Assembly (NCBI GenBank): GCA_013400115.1
Contig: VXBP01000413.1
Location: 252,894-316,893 of the forward strand
Reading direction: 5' to 3'
Length of the DNA: 64,000 nucleotides
From: Rhinopomastus cyanomelas
Lineage: Eukaryota > Chordata > Aves > Bucerotiformes > Rhinopomastidae
Position 1 is the first letter of the stretch, and each line of letters begins with the position of its first letter. Positions 23,111 to 36,164 of this stretch are shown piece after piece. The notes beneath the pieces are model-generated. The model saw nothing but the letters and a program-made list of their open reading frames with translations, made no database searches and had not been told where the DNA came from. The translations under genes and the position numbers were made by a program.

Positions 23111-23211
23111 CTGATGCGATCTCCATCCCTCTTCTTCAGCTCTGCATCTCTCTGCAGAACCTTCATTAGCTTCTCATACTCCTCGTCAGTCAGGAAGCTT
23201 AAGTCCAACAT
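23111..23211 (-). CDS. SYTL1: SYTL1 first coding exon: start codon and SHD1
   Basis: Translation starts at the ATG at 23211-23209, five bases after a splice acceptor (aagatttcag, exon border about 23216). The 33 codons read MLDLSFLTDEEYEKLMKVLQ and then RDAELKKRDGDRI, ending AG|gtgaga in phase 2. LDLSFLT-EE followed by VLQRDA is the family's N-terminal signature; human SYTL1 and SYTL2 begin almost the same way. The stretch after the ATG forms the first Rab27-binding helix. Confidence 0.93.
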
Positions 23212-26200
23212 CTTCCCTGAAATCTTCAGTTCTTCAGGCAGCTGAAGCAATGAGGAGCTACTCCAGCCTGGGCAGCAGCAATGCCATGGGCTGCTCCGTG
23301 CAGCCCACCCAGGAGCACCCAGCGAGACACGGCTGGAGGAGAAGGTCCTCACAGCGGCACGGCCTGGCTGGGAGTCACATTAGCCCCTGCATTTGCACCT
23401 CCAGGCTGCGCACCGACACGTTGCTCTGCACCACATGTCTGGCCCTGCCAGCAGAATTCCCTCAGCTAATCCAGCTCCTTCGCTTTTCCTCAGGCACACT
23501 GGCAGCAGCTGAGAAGCCAACGTCAATCCGGCAGGCAGCACGGGAAGGAGAGAGCTCACCGCCCTCCTGAGCCGCCTCGTTAGGTCTCAAAAGCTCCTCT
23601 CACCAGTGGCAACTGTGGCACCTCTGGCAGGCGTTTTCCTCAGCCAGGAAGTCTCTTTCCACGGAGCTCAAGCATCCCTGCAAGGAAACAGCACTGAGAT
23701 GCCGATCACGATAAGCACAGCATATGGCAGGCGAGTGTGTACATTGGAGGTTTCACTGTGTTCTTCTGCAGAAGCTCCAAACCAAGCTGCTCTATGTTCC
23801 TCCCCGTCCCACAGCTCCTCACGCAGCTCCTAACCCAGACCACGCTTTATTTCAGCCGCTTCGCCCCTAACAGCTGACTCAGCACTACAAGCAGAACGTG
23901 CACTTTACAGCATCGAACTCCCTGGGTCCTCACCTCCAGGCTTCTTTTCCTTTCTCCAGTTTGCCCTAAACAACGCTGAGGACAGGCAGCCAACCTCTGA
24001 AAGCAGTTGCCCAGTGCCCTGTCGTGTGACTGCTGAGTTGCACCTGGGACTACCCAGTGGCTGCTCATGTTCTGTGGTGCCTGCCCTTTGCTTTGGGCAG
24101 CTCAAACAGGACTGGAGCAGATCGCTTCGGGCTTCAACACGCCGAGAATGGCCAGTGGCTGCAGGGCGGAAGAGTAAATCGTGCATTGCTCTGCTGCCTT
24201 CTTCCTTTCCCCTGGCAAACCTGAGGGTCAAGGTGGTCCTCTGAGGAAGCAGAAGCTCTGCTCGTGCCCGTGCAGGCTATTTTCAGCTCGCCAGATGGGA
24301 TTTCTCTGCTGTTTCCAGGCACATTGGGGGACTGCAGGTTTCGCCACACTTAGCTTCCTCTCCAAAAGCCACAGCCTTGAGAGTCAGGTCTTTAAGAAGG
24401 AATAAACCTCAACTTTGATGACAAACAGGCTCTAAAGGTCATCAGACCCACTCCTTAACCTCAAGTCCAGTATCAACCTCTCTCTGTCTAGTCTGCCCTT
24501 TTGAGGAGGGCAACTACATCCCTCTTAGGCTACCTTGGCTACCTGTGAGCAAGTACCTTCTTCCTGCTGCCTATTTCAGGCCTCCCTGACATTTAAACCT
24601 GGTTTTGATCCAGCTTGGTTCCTCTCTGGCTCTCCGACACGATCCTACCTCTGCACAGCCACGTACAGAGATTTCTGGGACAGTTTTTATTTTTAAAGAA
24701 GTATCTGGGGACACAGCTCTCACAGCGTTTGCCTCTCCAGAACCCTTATTTATTTTTAACAAACCCGTGGTGTGTGGGCTGAAAGCAAAGGCTCATACTT
24801 ATTCATCAGCCTGGTAGCCAGCTAGAACCAGAATAAAGGCTTCTTTGTTCTAACCAGCCTTTTCCTTCCTGAGAATATTTCGTCTGCTAGAAGGAACAGT
24901 TGAGGAGGGAGGAAACAGTTAACAGAACCAAGCAGCCACCTCCTTCTTTTGTTCTAAATAGTTAAAAATCAAACCTCTGGGCTGTGGGAAAGTGAGCTGG
25001 TCCACAGAGCTCCTTCACCTGGAGGAGGTTCTGCTGGCAGCCTCTACTGCAAAGCTGCTGGCCCAGGCCACAGGAGTCCACAAGGCTGGGGAAGGATCTG
25101 CACACACAGCCTCTGATGGGTACCATTCTACCACAGTTTGGATGCTGCAGAGGCTTGGAATAGGAGAAACCTCCATGAACCCCCTCCAGCAATAAAGGAG
25201 AGCACGCTGTTTGCTGACTTGGGTCTGAGATCACCACAGATTTCGGATAACAATCATCTGAGCCATGCAGCCTGTCACAGACAGGCAGACTGCACCCTAC
25301 CCAGCCATCCTGCAGATCACTTAACCCTGGAGCTCACGCTCCTGCTTCTCACGCAGCACCCCACAGGTCTGCTTTGCTCTGCTGGACGCACGTAACCCTC
25401 TCCCCTCTCAAAGCCTCAGTAATGAACTGTTCAGAGACCTCAGAGATGATGCTGTAAGCGCCTAAATTAACAGATCCACAAGAAAGCCAGGACTCCACAG
25501 AGCCAGGGCTGCTTTCAGGCTGTCCTGCCCAGTCCTCACTACCTTTGTATGTGGCAGGGGAGGGAAGCACAGAGTCCTCACTGATTTGTAGGGCAGTGGA
25601 CGGAGTCATCGAGCAGCCCTGGGGCAAATGTTACCCCTGACTAAGACTTCCTACGTGTAAGAACCTTTACCAGCCTGCTTGTTTAAATTGGATTTGGACA
25701 ACCTGTGACAAGCAGAAAGACAGTCGCACTCTCCTTCCTTCCTGCTGGTGGGAGACCTCTCCCAGGTCAAGACTGTCCTATGGCAACAGCAGCATGGAAG
25801 AGCAAACTGTCTGTGTCCAGACTGGCAGCATCTGGTTAAAGACCGATGGAAAGCATGCAGAGCAGACCAGGCTGCTCCCAGGGGCTGCACCACCACGATG
25901 ATCCATTGTAGGGGAGCAGCACTACTGAGTCCTGCCTCTTGTCACGGCAAAATGGGTTCTGATGGCTTCAGGAACGGCCATAAACCTGAGCAGAGGAGCA
26001 CACTGGATGTTCAAAGGACTTTCTTCCCTGTAACAGCTTTTCTGGGGAAGAAAATGTCATAAAGCAGATCAACGTACACACCCTGCACACGTTGACAAAT
26101 GCTGGGCACGGAGTCTAGCAGAAGCATGACCTACCACATGGGATAACTGGATGCCCCTCTTACCTTGAGAGCTTTTGATTCCCTGTGGTGTCTGCCCAAG

Positions 26201-27185
26201 AAGCAGCCAATGCTGCAGTCACCAGAGAAGACCCACGATGAGCGTGTCGCACCACTGTGCGGCTTGTCAGGCACAGGAGGAGACACGAGGTCTGTTCCAT
26301 TAAAGCAGCATTCTGGATGGGCTCATCTTATCTCCCAACAGATTTCCAGTGTCAGTTATGTTGTGATCCACCTCCTACTCGATTAGTTTGCAATTCCCAA
26401 GCATTTTCTTAGAAAACCCAGTAAGAGTTACTCTGCACTCATTTGCTCCCAGTTCCCATCTGGCAGACCTATATCACTGCTGTGATTTCTCCTTCAGAGT
26501 AAGGGAGTTAACAAACTTTGAACACTCTTTTCAACCTCCCCTGCCCCGCATCTGGCTTAACTGCTGAAGTGCTGAACAGTGTTTGGGTGCAAAAAAGCCC
26601 TTCCCAACAGCTACAACCCCTGATTGCTCCACCTGCAAGGCTGGTTTTGCAGTGAGGAAGGGTGGTGTCCCCCACAGTCTGCAGAGCCAGGAGGGAATAA
26701 GGCAACGCGAACCTTCTCGTGTCTGTCCCAAACTGCCCCTTTCCCCTTCAGCAAGGCAGCAGTGTGACCTGCACCCCCCTCGGCACCAACCCAACGTCAA
26801 CCTGTAAAAGTAAAGGGGCAAACAGCACCAACCTTTCTGAGCGCAACACACCATCCTCATGGGAGAGCTGTGCATGAGGGCACAGGGAGTGGCACCGCAT
26901 CCTGACAGCCTGGCCAGTGCTTGTCTCCTCGCTTCTTCGCAGCACGTCCCTGTACAAGTGATCCAAACCAGCTGAACCTGTGCCCAAGGTCCTGCCTCCT
27001 CTCAGCTTGGGGCCATGCAGCTGTGCCTGCAGGGAATAGCTGGAGAAGGTGCAGTTCTGGAGACCTTTCCAAAACAAACACTTTGACTAACACTGCGTAG
27101 GGTTTCTGCAGCACTGGGAGCTCTTCAGGAAAGGAGGTAAGCTGCAGACCTTTTGCCTGAACTGATAACCCTGACTGATTCTGTG

Positions 27186-27285
27186 ACTGGGTCTAGGTGA
27201 TCCTGCTCTGGCAGGGGGATTGGACTAGATGATCTTTCGAGGTCCCTTCCAATCCCTAATGATTCTGTGATTCTATGATTCTATT
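27186..27285 (+). repeat. CR1 3' tail
   Basis: About 100 bases, with tail 'attctgtgattctatgattc'. Confidence 0.92.
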
Positions 27286-27751
27286 CTATATACCCTCTCT
27301 TCTTATTACAGTGGAGAAGGGTGTTATTCAGGGAGTTTTTGAGGGTTTTTTAATTAACTGTCTTTCGAGCAGCTGTGCCAGGTGAAAATTAAACAGTCTC
27401 TTAGCGTAGCAAGCGCGAAACAGCCCCTTTGGGAAAGGCAAATGCTGAAGAGGCTGTCGCCTCCCTCGTGTTGCACTTTCACCGCATCTCCGGGAGGTTT
27501 AACGCAGCTTGCGGCTTGAAACAGAGTGATGTTAATGCTCTTCATAACTAACCTGAGCACAGGCTGCTCAGATGCACAGGTCCAGCTCTGTGCTCTTGCT
27601 GTCCGCTTCCTACAGACATGACTTATCTGCAAACATTCTGCAGGGCGCTCCAGTCTCTGTTCTGATTTCTCAGCCTGCACCTCTCCTTCCCAATGCTGCA
27701 CTTCTTCCTCAGTGCTGACGTGTGAGATTAAGCCTATAGACACACAGACCA

Positions 27752-27903
27752 AGCAGATGGATGCCCCATCCCTGGAAGTGTCTGAAGCCAGGCTGGATTG
27801 GGCTTTGAACAACCCCATGGAAGGTATCCCTTCCCACAGCAGAGGTTTGGGCGACATGATCTTTAAGGTCTCTTTCAACCCAAGCAGATGTATGATTCTA
27901 TAA
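27752..27903 (+). repeat. CR1 LINE fragment
   Basis: Shows 'gatgccccatccctggaagt' to 'gatgtatgattctat'. Confidence 0.85.
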
Positions 27904-28696
27904 CTTCCTTGACCAAACACTACATTGCATGAAAAACAAGAATTGAAGAACTGTAACATGCAGCCACAAATAATGACAGCGTAGGACCATCCAGACCCAC
28001 CTGACCCTTTGAGACCTGGAGCTGTGCATAGCTCCGAGTAATAAAACATCCCTACCAAAGCACAACACAGCCCAGAATGGATAACACTGATCTCACGAGG
28101 CTGTTCATAGCCAGGTGAAAACAGCAGGCAGCTGGAAACGCCACTTGCCTCTGTTCACACTTCTTCCTCACACATTATGGCATGAAATAAGCTCCTTTTG
28201 CTTTACAGTGTACAGACACTTTCCTTTCAGTCGAGACAGCTTTTGTAGGGCAGGTCAGAACCGAGAGCGGCATTGTGCTAGGAGTGATGGATGTGCTCCT
28301 GGCACTCACTGCAGCTCCCAGCACATGCTGTAGTTAACAGCACTGCACAGACTTAGAGTCAGAGCTGCCATACCTGTACAGAGGCTGGGACCAGCCTTAT
28401 GCCTTTCCCCGTCTCATAGTGAAGGATCCAGACTCGCTTTTCTTCTGCTGGGAAGCCACAAGCCTGACAGGCTGCTGCAACAGAGGGCAGCCAGCTGTGT
28501 GAGTGTCAGCACTGTGGCAGCTGGGCTGATGTCAATGGTGTGAAAGGCCCTCGGGGTGCAGTAACACAGGTAGGAATGGTATTGCACAAGTCCACAGACT
28601 TCACTGCTCCAGTATCAAATTGCTGCAGAGTAAGTGCAGCCAGTGTAACCTTCACAGGGAAATGCAGGTGCTCCTAAGGTACAGGCTGCACAGTAT

Positions 28697-28887
28697 AGAA
28701 TCATTAGGGATTGGAAGGGACCTCAAAAGATCATCTAGTCCAATCCCCCTGCCACAGCAGGATCACCTAGACCAAGTTAGACAGGAACACATGCAGGCGG
28801 TTCTTAAATGTCTCCAGTGGAGACTGTACAACCTCCCTGGGGAGCCTGTTCCAGTGCTCCCTCACTGTGAAGAAGTTCCTTCCCAGT
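28697..28887 (-). repeat. CR1 LINE fragment
   Basis: 3' 190 bases, young-type tail. Confidence 0.92.
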
Positions 28888-29537
28888 ATATTCTGTCTGT
28901 GCCTGCACTCACACTGGTGACCTTCCTCTCTCTGTGCCCACATTTCCCTTCTCGCTGTCCTGCAATGAACAAATAAAACACCTGCCTTTCGCTTAGCCAC
29001 TGCGAGGCGAAGCTCCGCAGCACCACAAGTGAGGGCTCTTCCAAGGTGCATGGATTTCTCACCGTTCACAACACACCACTTGTAGCTGTGGACTGGCTCA
29101 TCCTCTGTAGACCAAGAGCTGCCTGAGGCGACAAGTACAGAGGGTGTATTTAGCACAATGTGAGAAGCTGTTCCACTAAAAATGCTGTGGCTGCACTGTG
29201 TTTGCACTGGTACTGTGTCTGACTTGTCCCAGTGAAGGGAGAGAAAAGAGCTCTACAGCTCCTCATAAGTCTCTAAGTCATACAGAAACGGCCTTCAGAT
29301 GAGAGACAGCTGATAAGATAAAGAACTTCAAACAAAGCAGGCGGTTGTGGTCTCCCAGAGCAGTCCATGTACGAGCACATCTGTTACCATCACACAGTAA
29401 ATGTCAAGGCCAAATTCCAGCGGCACAAGGCTGCTTTAGTCTCACCACTTGCTAAACACCCAAATTCCTTGAGCTCAAATACTGCAGATTTGATACAGAT
29501 TTACACAGATACTCAACAGGTTTACACAGGTTTTTCA

Positions 29538-30345
29538 TAGAATCATAGAATCATTAGGGATCGGAAGGGACCACGAAAGATCATCTAGTCCAATCCGCCT
29601 GCAACAGCAGGATCACCTAGACTGAGTTACACAGGAACCTGTCCAGTCGGGTCTCAAACATCTCCAGTGAGGGAGACTCCACAACCCCCCTGGGCAGCCT
29701 GTTCAGTGCTCCGTCACCCTCACCGTGAAGAAGTTCCTTCTCAGGTTGATGTGGAACCTCCTATGTTCCAGTCACACCCATTGCCCCTTGTCCTATCACT
29801 ACATGACACCGAGAACAGCCCAGTGCCATCCTCCTGACACCCACCCCTCAAATATTTGTAGACATTAATGAGGTCACCCCTCAGTCTTCTCTTCTCCAAG
29901 CTAAAGAGGCCCAGCTCCCTCAGCCTCTCCTCAGAAGGGAGGTGTTCCACCTCTCTTATCATCCTCATTGCCCTACGCTGAACTCTCTCCAGCAGCTCCA
30001 CATCCCTCTTGAACTGAGGAGCCCAGAACTGGACACAATACTCCAGGTGTGGTCTCACCAGGGCAGAGCAGAGGGGGAGAAGAACCTCTCTTGATCTGCT
30101 AACCACCCCTCTTCTAATCCACCCCAGGATGCTGTTGGCCTTCTTGGCCACAAGAGCACATTGCTGGCTCATAGTCATCTTGTTGTCCACCAGGACCCCC
30201 AGGTCCCTTTCCCCTACACTGCTCTCCAACAGGTCAGTCCCCAGCCTATACTGGTACCTGGGGTTGTTCTTGCCCAGATGCAAGACTCTGCACTTACTCT
30301 TGTTATAGCTCATTAGATTTTTCTCAGCCTCTTTCCTCTGTTCAG
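29538..30345 (-). repeat. CR1 LINE fragment, longest in window, ORF2 end largely open
   Basis: About 800 bases. The minus-strand frame is open for some 200 codons (30394-29741) through reverse-transcriptase C-terminal motifs (GRxLHLGKNN-like, GERDLGVLVDNKMTMSQQC, ALVRPHLEYCVQFW, RLRELGLFSLEKRRLRGDL). It frameshifts before the true ORF2 end. It is 5'-truncated and cannot encode a full enzyme. Confidence 0.95.
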
Positions 30346-30872
30346 CGAGGGCCGTACATGACACGATGTACCATTCCCACCTTGGACTTGGCACTGAGCA
30401 CTGGTGTCAGCTGATAAGCAGAGCAGGCTGGCGGCCAGCAGCTCTCACCCTAGTGAAAGCTCTTCACTCCCGTGTGCACGCCAGAACCATCACAGCACTC
30501 ACTTCATTGGGAGCCTAGCCTTGGGTGGTCCTCTCGTTTTCAGTTGCTATCTCACATGACACTTTCCAACAACGAGCAGTATGATGGGGAAGCTCAACTG
30601 CTTCATTAAAATCTCCTTCCTCCTCCTCCCCTTGGGCAGCTTCAGCAAAGAGCATCCACTGATCACACACGGCCCCAGGATGCTCTGAGGCACACAGGAA
30701 TTCATCCCAGCAGGAAGGTCTCTTGTGAGCAGCCAGTAGAAGATATTTTAGAACAAGAATGCAAAGCTAAGCCCAAACCCAGCAAACTCGCCTCCCCAGC
30801 GCATGTGGGGAATGATCCACTGGCTGCATTAAAAGCAGGTGAACTCAGCCGATTTGCACTCAGCTGCTCCTG

Positions 30873-31308
30873 TAGAAGGTTATGGAAGGAAGTGGAGCAC
30901 CTCCCTCATAAGCAGAGGCTGAGGAGCTGGGTCTCTTTAGCTTGGAGAAGAGGAGACTGAGGGGTGACCTCATGAATGTCTCTAAATATGTGAAGGGTGG
31001 GTGTCAGGAGGTTGGAGTCAGGCTCTTCTCAATGTCGTCTAGTGACAAGACAAGGGGCAATGGGTGTAAGCTGGAACAGAGGAGGTTCCACATCAATATG
31101 AGAAGGAACTTCTTCCCAGTGAGGGTGACAGAGCACTGGAACAGGCTGCCCAGGGGGGTTGTGGAGTCTCCTTCACTGGAGATGTTTAAGACCCGCCTGG
31201 ATGTGTTCCTGTGTGACTTGGTCTAGGGTATCCTGCTGTGATGGGGGGATTGGACTAGATGATCTTTTGAGGTCCCTTCCAATCCCTGATGGTTCTGTGA
31301 TTCTGTTA
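30873..31308 (+). repeat. CR1 LINE fragment
   Basis: ORF2 end open for 94 codons (30942-31226) to the normal stop, then the 3' tail. Confidence 0.94.
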
Positions 31309-31873
31309 TGAGACCCACATTACAGACCTGTTTGTCCAGGCTTCCGTTCCCCTTGGCAAAAACTGAAGCATAAGGAGTTTTAGCCAACACAAAGCAACTG
31401 TCGCGCAAGAGATTATCTACACGGAACTTGACCCAGCTCCTTCTAGCAAGGAACTGCACAGGTGGAATTTGCATTGCGGACAATTTACTTCCTTTTATCC
31501 ATTTTCAATTACATGAATCATCCTCCAGCTACCAGCTAGGGTAAACACGACCGAGTTCCTCAGTCCTAACCACAATTTCCTAGAGCCAGCATCGCCAAAA
31601 CAACAACCCATCAGGGGAGAAGTGTGACTCAGCCTCCTGAAGGTCACTGAGGCCTTTCACTGGCAATAAAGTGATAATCCATTGCTTTAGTTCAAATATT
31701 TGAGGCTCCTGTTTATTTCATAGGTGGGGACTATTTGCAGATCTTGCAGTATGTAGTTCATGGTAATTCTACAGATTGCTAGAACACAAATAAACAAGCA
31801 CAGCCACCTGGCACCGCAAAATCCTCCAAGACCCCACTGAACAAGGATGGCCATGGCCCAGCTGCAAGGGAGG

Positions 31874-32130
31874 ATCATAGAATCATTAGGGATTTGAAGG
31901 GACCTCGAAAGATCAACTAGTCCAATCCCCCTGACACAGCAGGATCACCTAGACCAAGTCACACAGGAACACATCCAGGCGGGTCTTACATGTCTCCAGA
32001 GAAAGAGACTCCATAATCCCCCTGGGCAGCCTGTTCCAGTGCTCCGTCACCCTCACTGGGAAGAAGTTCCTTCTCATATTTATGTGGAACCTCCTGTGTT
32101 CCAGCTTACATCCGTTGCCCCTCAGATGCC
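31874..32130 (-). repeat. CR1 LINE fragment
   Basis: 3' 255 bases; the open ORF2 end continues into unrelated sequence. Confidence 0.92.
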
Positions 32131-32991
32131 AGTTGTTCAGAGACGTTGCCGTTTTCCACGGGGAAAATATCCCTGTGTCCAGGCTTCCCACCCAATCAAG
32201 GGAGAAAAATCCCGTTACCTTGGCTTTAGTGAAGCTAGCTGTCCTGTAAGCGGTGGGTTTAGATGCCATATGGTGTGAAGGTTACTCCTAAAAGCATCTC
32301 CTCAGCAGCTGCAGTTGAAAAGGCAACAGCAAATACAAATATGGGAGATAAAAGTGAGAAATCAGCAGCTTAAATTCAGACCCCAGCAAGCAAAGGTTCA
32401 GAGGAACCCTTGCCCTGTCCCCACTCATCCTCAGAACCTGGATAATTTCAATATGAAGCAGGGAGACGGAAGAAGTGTTTTGGTTTGGTTCAAATAGAGA
32501 AGCTGGAGGACTGGAAGATGACCAAAAACCCAACTAGCCAGGAGAACTCCTGGCTTTTATTTTTGACCCCCAAAATATTATCCGACCTCAACTTTGCTCC
32601 CTTCCTAATGCCATTCCTCTGTGCCTGTCTCCAGTGGTGACCTGTCAGAAATCACTTCCCTGACCCCACTTGTTACACCCCAGCGACACCGAGCTTGTAA
32701 CACCTGCCTGGCCATGTGCAGCGGGTTAGGAGCTCTCAGAATCAGGAGACATCTTGATGGAAAATAAAAACAAACACACCCCCCCAACCCGTGGTTGTGT
32801 AATCCACTGGGAGCTCAGACGTCAAAAATACGTGGGGCCCAGTCCCTTTGTATGGCTTTGCCTGTTGAGCTCGACGGCACGAGGCAGAGCACGGTGCTGA
32901 AATCCACGGGGAGCTGTTTGTTTAGGAAAGTTTGAGCGCTGAGGGAGCCTTCCTTCTGGCCAACAATTCTTTCTAAGCCAGGATGATTCTG

Positions 32992-33476
32992 AATCACAGA
33001 ATCATTAGAGATTGGAAGGGACCTCAAAAGATCATCTAGTCCAATCCCCCTGACACAGCAGGATCACCTAGACCAAGTCACACAGGAACACATCCAGGTG
33101 GGTCTTTAAACATCTCCAGTGAAGGAGACTCCACAATCTCCCTGGGCAGCCTGTTCCAGCGCTCAGTCACCCTCACTGGGAAGAAGTTCCTTCTCAGGTT
33201 GATGCGGAACCTCCTCTGTTCCAGCTCACACCCACTGCCCCTTGTCCTATCACTAGATGCCACTGAGAAGAGCCTGGCTCCATTCTCCTGACACCCACCC
33301 TTCACATATTTAGAGACATTAATGAGGTCACCCCTCAGTGTCGTCCAAGCTCAAGAGACCCAGCTCCCTCAGCCTCTCCTTCTAAGGGAGGTGCTCCACT
33401 TCCTTCATCATCCTCGTTGCCCTACGCTGGAGTCCCTCCAGCAGCTCCACATTCCTCTTGAACTGAGGGGCCCAGA
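32992..33476 (-). repeat. CR1 LINE fragment
   Basis: Almost 490 bases with a clean tail 'aatcacagaatcattagaga'. Confidence 0.93.
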
Positions 33477-34255
33477 AAGAACTCCAAAATGGAATGGAGG
33501 CAACTGCAAAACACTGAGGTGCTTCTCAGCATTGCAAGTGGCTCTCCCTCCAACACCTGGGAAAGGGAAAGTTTTGAAAAACAGTCTTCTAAGGCATCAT
33601 CTCCTGAGCTGCAGTTCCTGGTCTGTGATGGCAAAGCACTGAGGAGCTATGTCCAGAGCGTGGGGTCATGCCCACAGGAGGAATCTGACACCTTGTTATC
33701 TACAGAAAGAACAAAACTCACCCACTTCCACACTCTGTGCCCTGCAGCACTCATTCAGGTGAAAGATCTGGTACTGAAGTGATCCCAGTGAGCACTTACA
33801 GGCAAGAGAAGCCTGGCACTGCCAGCGACGGGCAAGAGTTCAAAAGGAAATTAATTATGAAATTAAATAAATCAGCTGCCACACTAATTTCACGCCGAAG
33901 ACACAGCTCTCAGGTCTTCTCTACAGGACAAAGTTAGAGCAGGTTAATTAACTGCAAGCACAGCTCGAACCAGACATGCCCAAAGGAACACAACTCCAAG
34001 TGTGGACACAGACAGCGACTTGCCTCAGCTCAAAACAAAGTTTAGGTGACTCAAGGGAGAAATGCAAACACAGATCACACCTATATAATTCCATCACTAA
34101 AAATACACTCAGTTTCAGATGGTCATCTGGTACCATTTTCTGCCCAGACAAAGTGTTTTTTCCATCTGTAGAGCTCAAGGAACACTCAGCAAACCTCACA
34201 GGAAGCAGGGGACCTTTGGGATAAGAACAGGAAGATCACCTGCATGGCTGAGCAA

Positions 34256-34416
34256 TAGAATCACAGAGCTATTGAAGCTGGAAAAGCCCTCTGAGCTCCT
34301 CCAGCCCAGCACAACCTAACGGTCACCACATTGGCCAGACCAGGGCACTAAGGGCCACATTCAGTCTGTCCTTAAACACCTCCAGGAATGGGAACTCCAC
34401 CACTGCCCTGGGCAGT
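34256..34416 (-). repeat. CR1 LINE fragment
   Basis: Shows 'ctggaaaagccctctgagct', same subfamily as the copy at 12986. Confidence 0.82.
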
Positions 34417-35768
34417 TTTAGCTCTGGTTGCTTGAGGTGAATGAGGTTTGCAGCTTTTACAGGAGCAATAACAACTGAACCCCTGCCCAGACAACCCTGG
34501 ATGACAACGCTGTTGTGCGCAATGCGTGTTACACACCCCAGCAACAGCAACTGCCCTGACACCACCCAGTTTCTCCCCTCCTTTGCAAAAAGGCAACTTC
34601 ATTTTTGTTCAGAGCCACTATCAGTTATTTCTCAGCAGAGCTTTGCTGCCTGTCAACGCCATGGGACAGCCACCCTCTCCTCTCAACTCTGTCACAGTTA
34701 TGACTGCTTTCTCCCCCCCCTCCCACCTCTGAGGTGTGATATCAGTACTGATTTAAATGCAATCAAAATGAGCCAGATGGAAAACAAATGCTCTGTCCAT
34801 GCCATGCTAGGCCATGGTTGGGGCTGACTCTTTCCCAGTGATGGAGGCCCATCAAAGGGATGTGATTTACTAGTTCACGAGGAGAATCAGTTTGCACTTC
34901 AGTTACACAACTGTAATTAAAGAAACTTGGGCACCCATGTGGAGCTTCTCAGATATTCTGCCACAGGTGGAACAAGGAGGGAAAAAGAAGAGAGGTGGGT
35001 AAAGGAGCTGGGTTCAGCCTTCGTGACTAACTGCTGACACCCTCAAGAAGTTGCACAGCAGAAGGATAGATCTCTGCTGTCCTGACGATAGCCTGATGTT
35101 TGCCTTGGTTGGGGGTGATGCAGGTGGCACAGAATGTTCTGCAACATCACTGGGGAGGATAAATTCCACTGCCAACATTTTACTTTAAAATTATTCACTG
35201 ACAAATAAACCCAGGAAAGACCGAATAAACCAAAGAGCCGTGACCACAATTCATGACCACAGCTCATACAACAGCTCCGGTCATACCAGAGAGACACTGC
35301 AAAGGAGCAGAAATGAATAAATGCTGTTCTTGTTGTCATGTCAACTATTTACAACAATGAGGCATGGGGAAGGCAATAAATAAAACCAGGAGGCGGGGGC
35401 GGCTATGGAAATACAGACAAAACAGCAAAGGAAGTCATGGGGAAATGACACTTGATGTTCCAGTTCTCATGAGTAACTTACAGTACGAAGGGGAAGACCA
35501 ACAAGTGGTAGGCTATGCAGCATCACCAGTACCCATTTTTTGGGAGGATTTCCCCCATTTTCAGGAGTTTCTGATATCAAATTTGCACTACCACACAGTT
35601 GCATTTTGAGCCCTGAGCCCCAACCTCAAGGGCAGTGAACGGCAGTGTCACCCCTCATTCACTGTGGTGCCACCGGCCCTGTCTGAGGCTGTACAGCTGC
35701 TGGATGAGGTATTTTCCTCAACAGCGAGATGCTGCTACAGCCTGCACCCTCAGTGATTGGCTTCCCAG

Positions 35769-36160
35769 TCACAGAATCACAGACTGATCTGGGTTGGAAG
35801 GGACCTCAGAGATCATCCAGCTCCAATCTCCTGTCATGGGCAGCAACACGCTTCATCAGACCAGGGTGTCCAGAGCCCCATCCAACCTGGCTTTGAACAC
35901 TTCCAGGGATGGAGCAGCTACAACCTCCCTGGGCAGCCTGTTCCAGTGTCTCCCTAGCCTCACAGGGAGAGATTCCTACCTCAGATCTGATTCAAACCTC
36001 TCCTGTTTCAGACTGAATCCATCTCCCTTGTGCTGTCACTAGATGTCCCTGTAAAAAGCCTATGCCCACCTTTCCTGGAGCTCCCCTGCACGCACTGGGA
36101 GGCTGCTATGAAGTCTCCCGGAGCCCTCTCTAAGCTGCAGAGCCCCAACAATCTCACCCG
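35769..36160 (-). repeat. CR1 LINE fragment abutting the CpG island
   Basis: From 'cacagaatcacagactgatc' to 'gagccccaacaatctcaccc'; older subfamily. Confidence 0.88.
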
Positions 36161-36164
36161 GCCC

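Noticed and set aside
23111..23211. SYTL4 or SYTL5 identity for the SHD gene
   Set aside because: No CxxC zinc-finger exon between SHD1 and SHD2, and the phases of the two exons join directly.
27354..28058. Minus-strand open frame of 234 codons
   Set aside because: No recognisable domain, overlaps a CR1 piece antisense, has no splice or start context, and lies in SYTL1 intron 1. Treated as chance.
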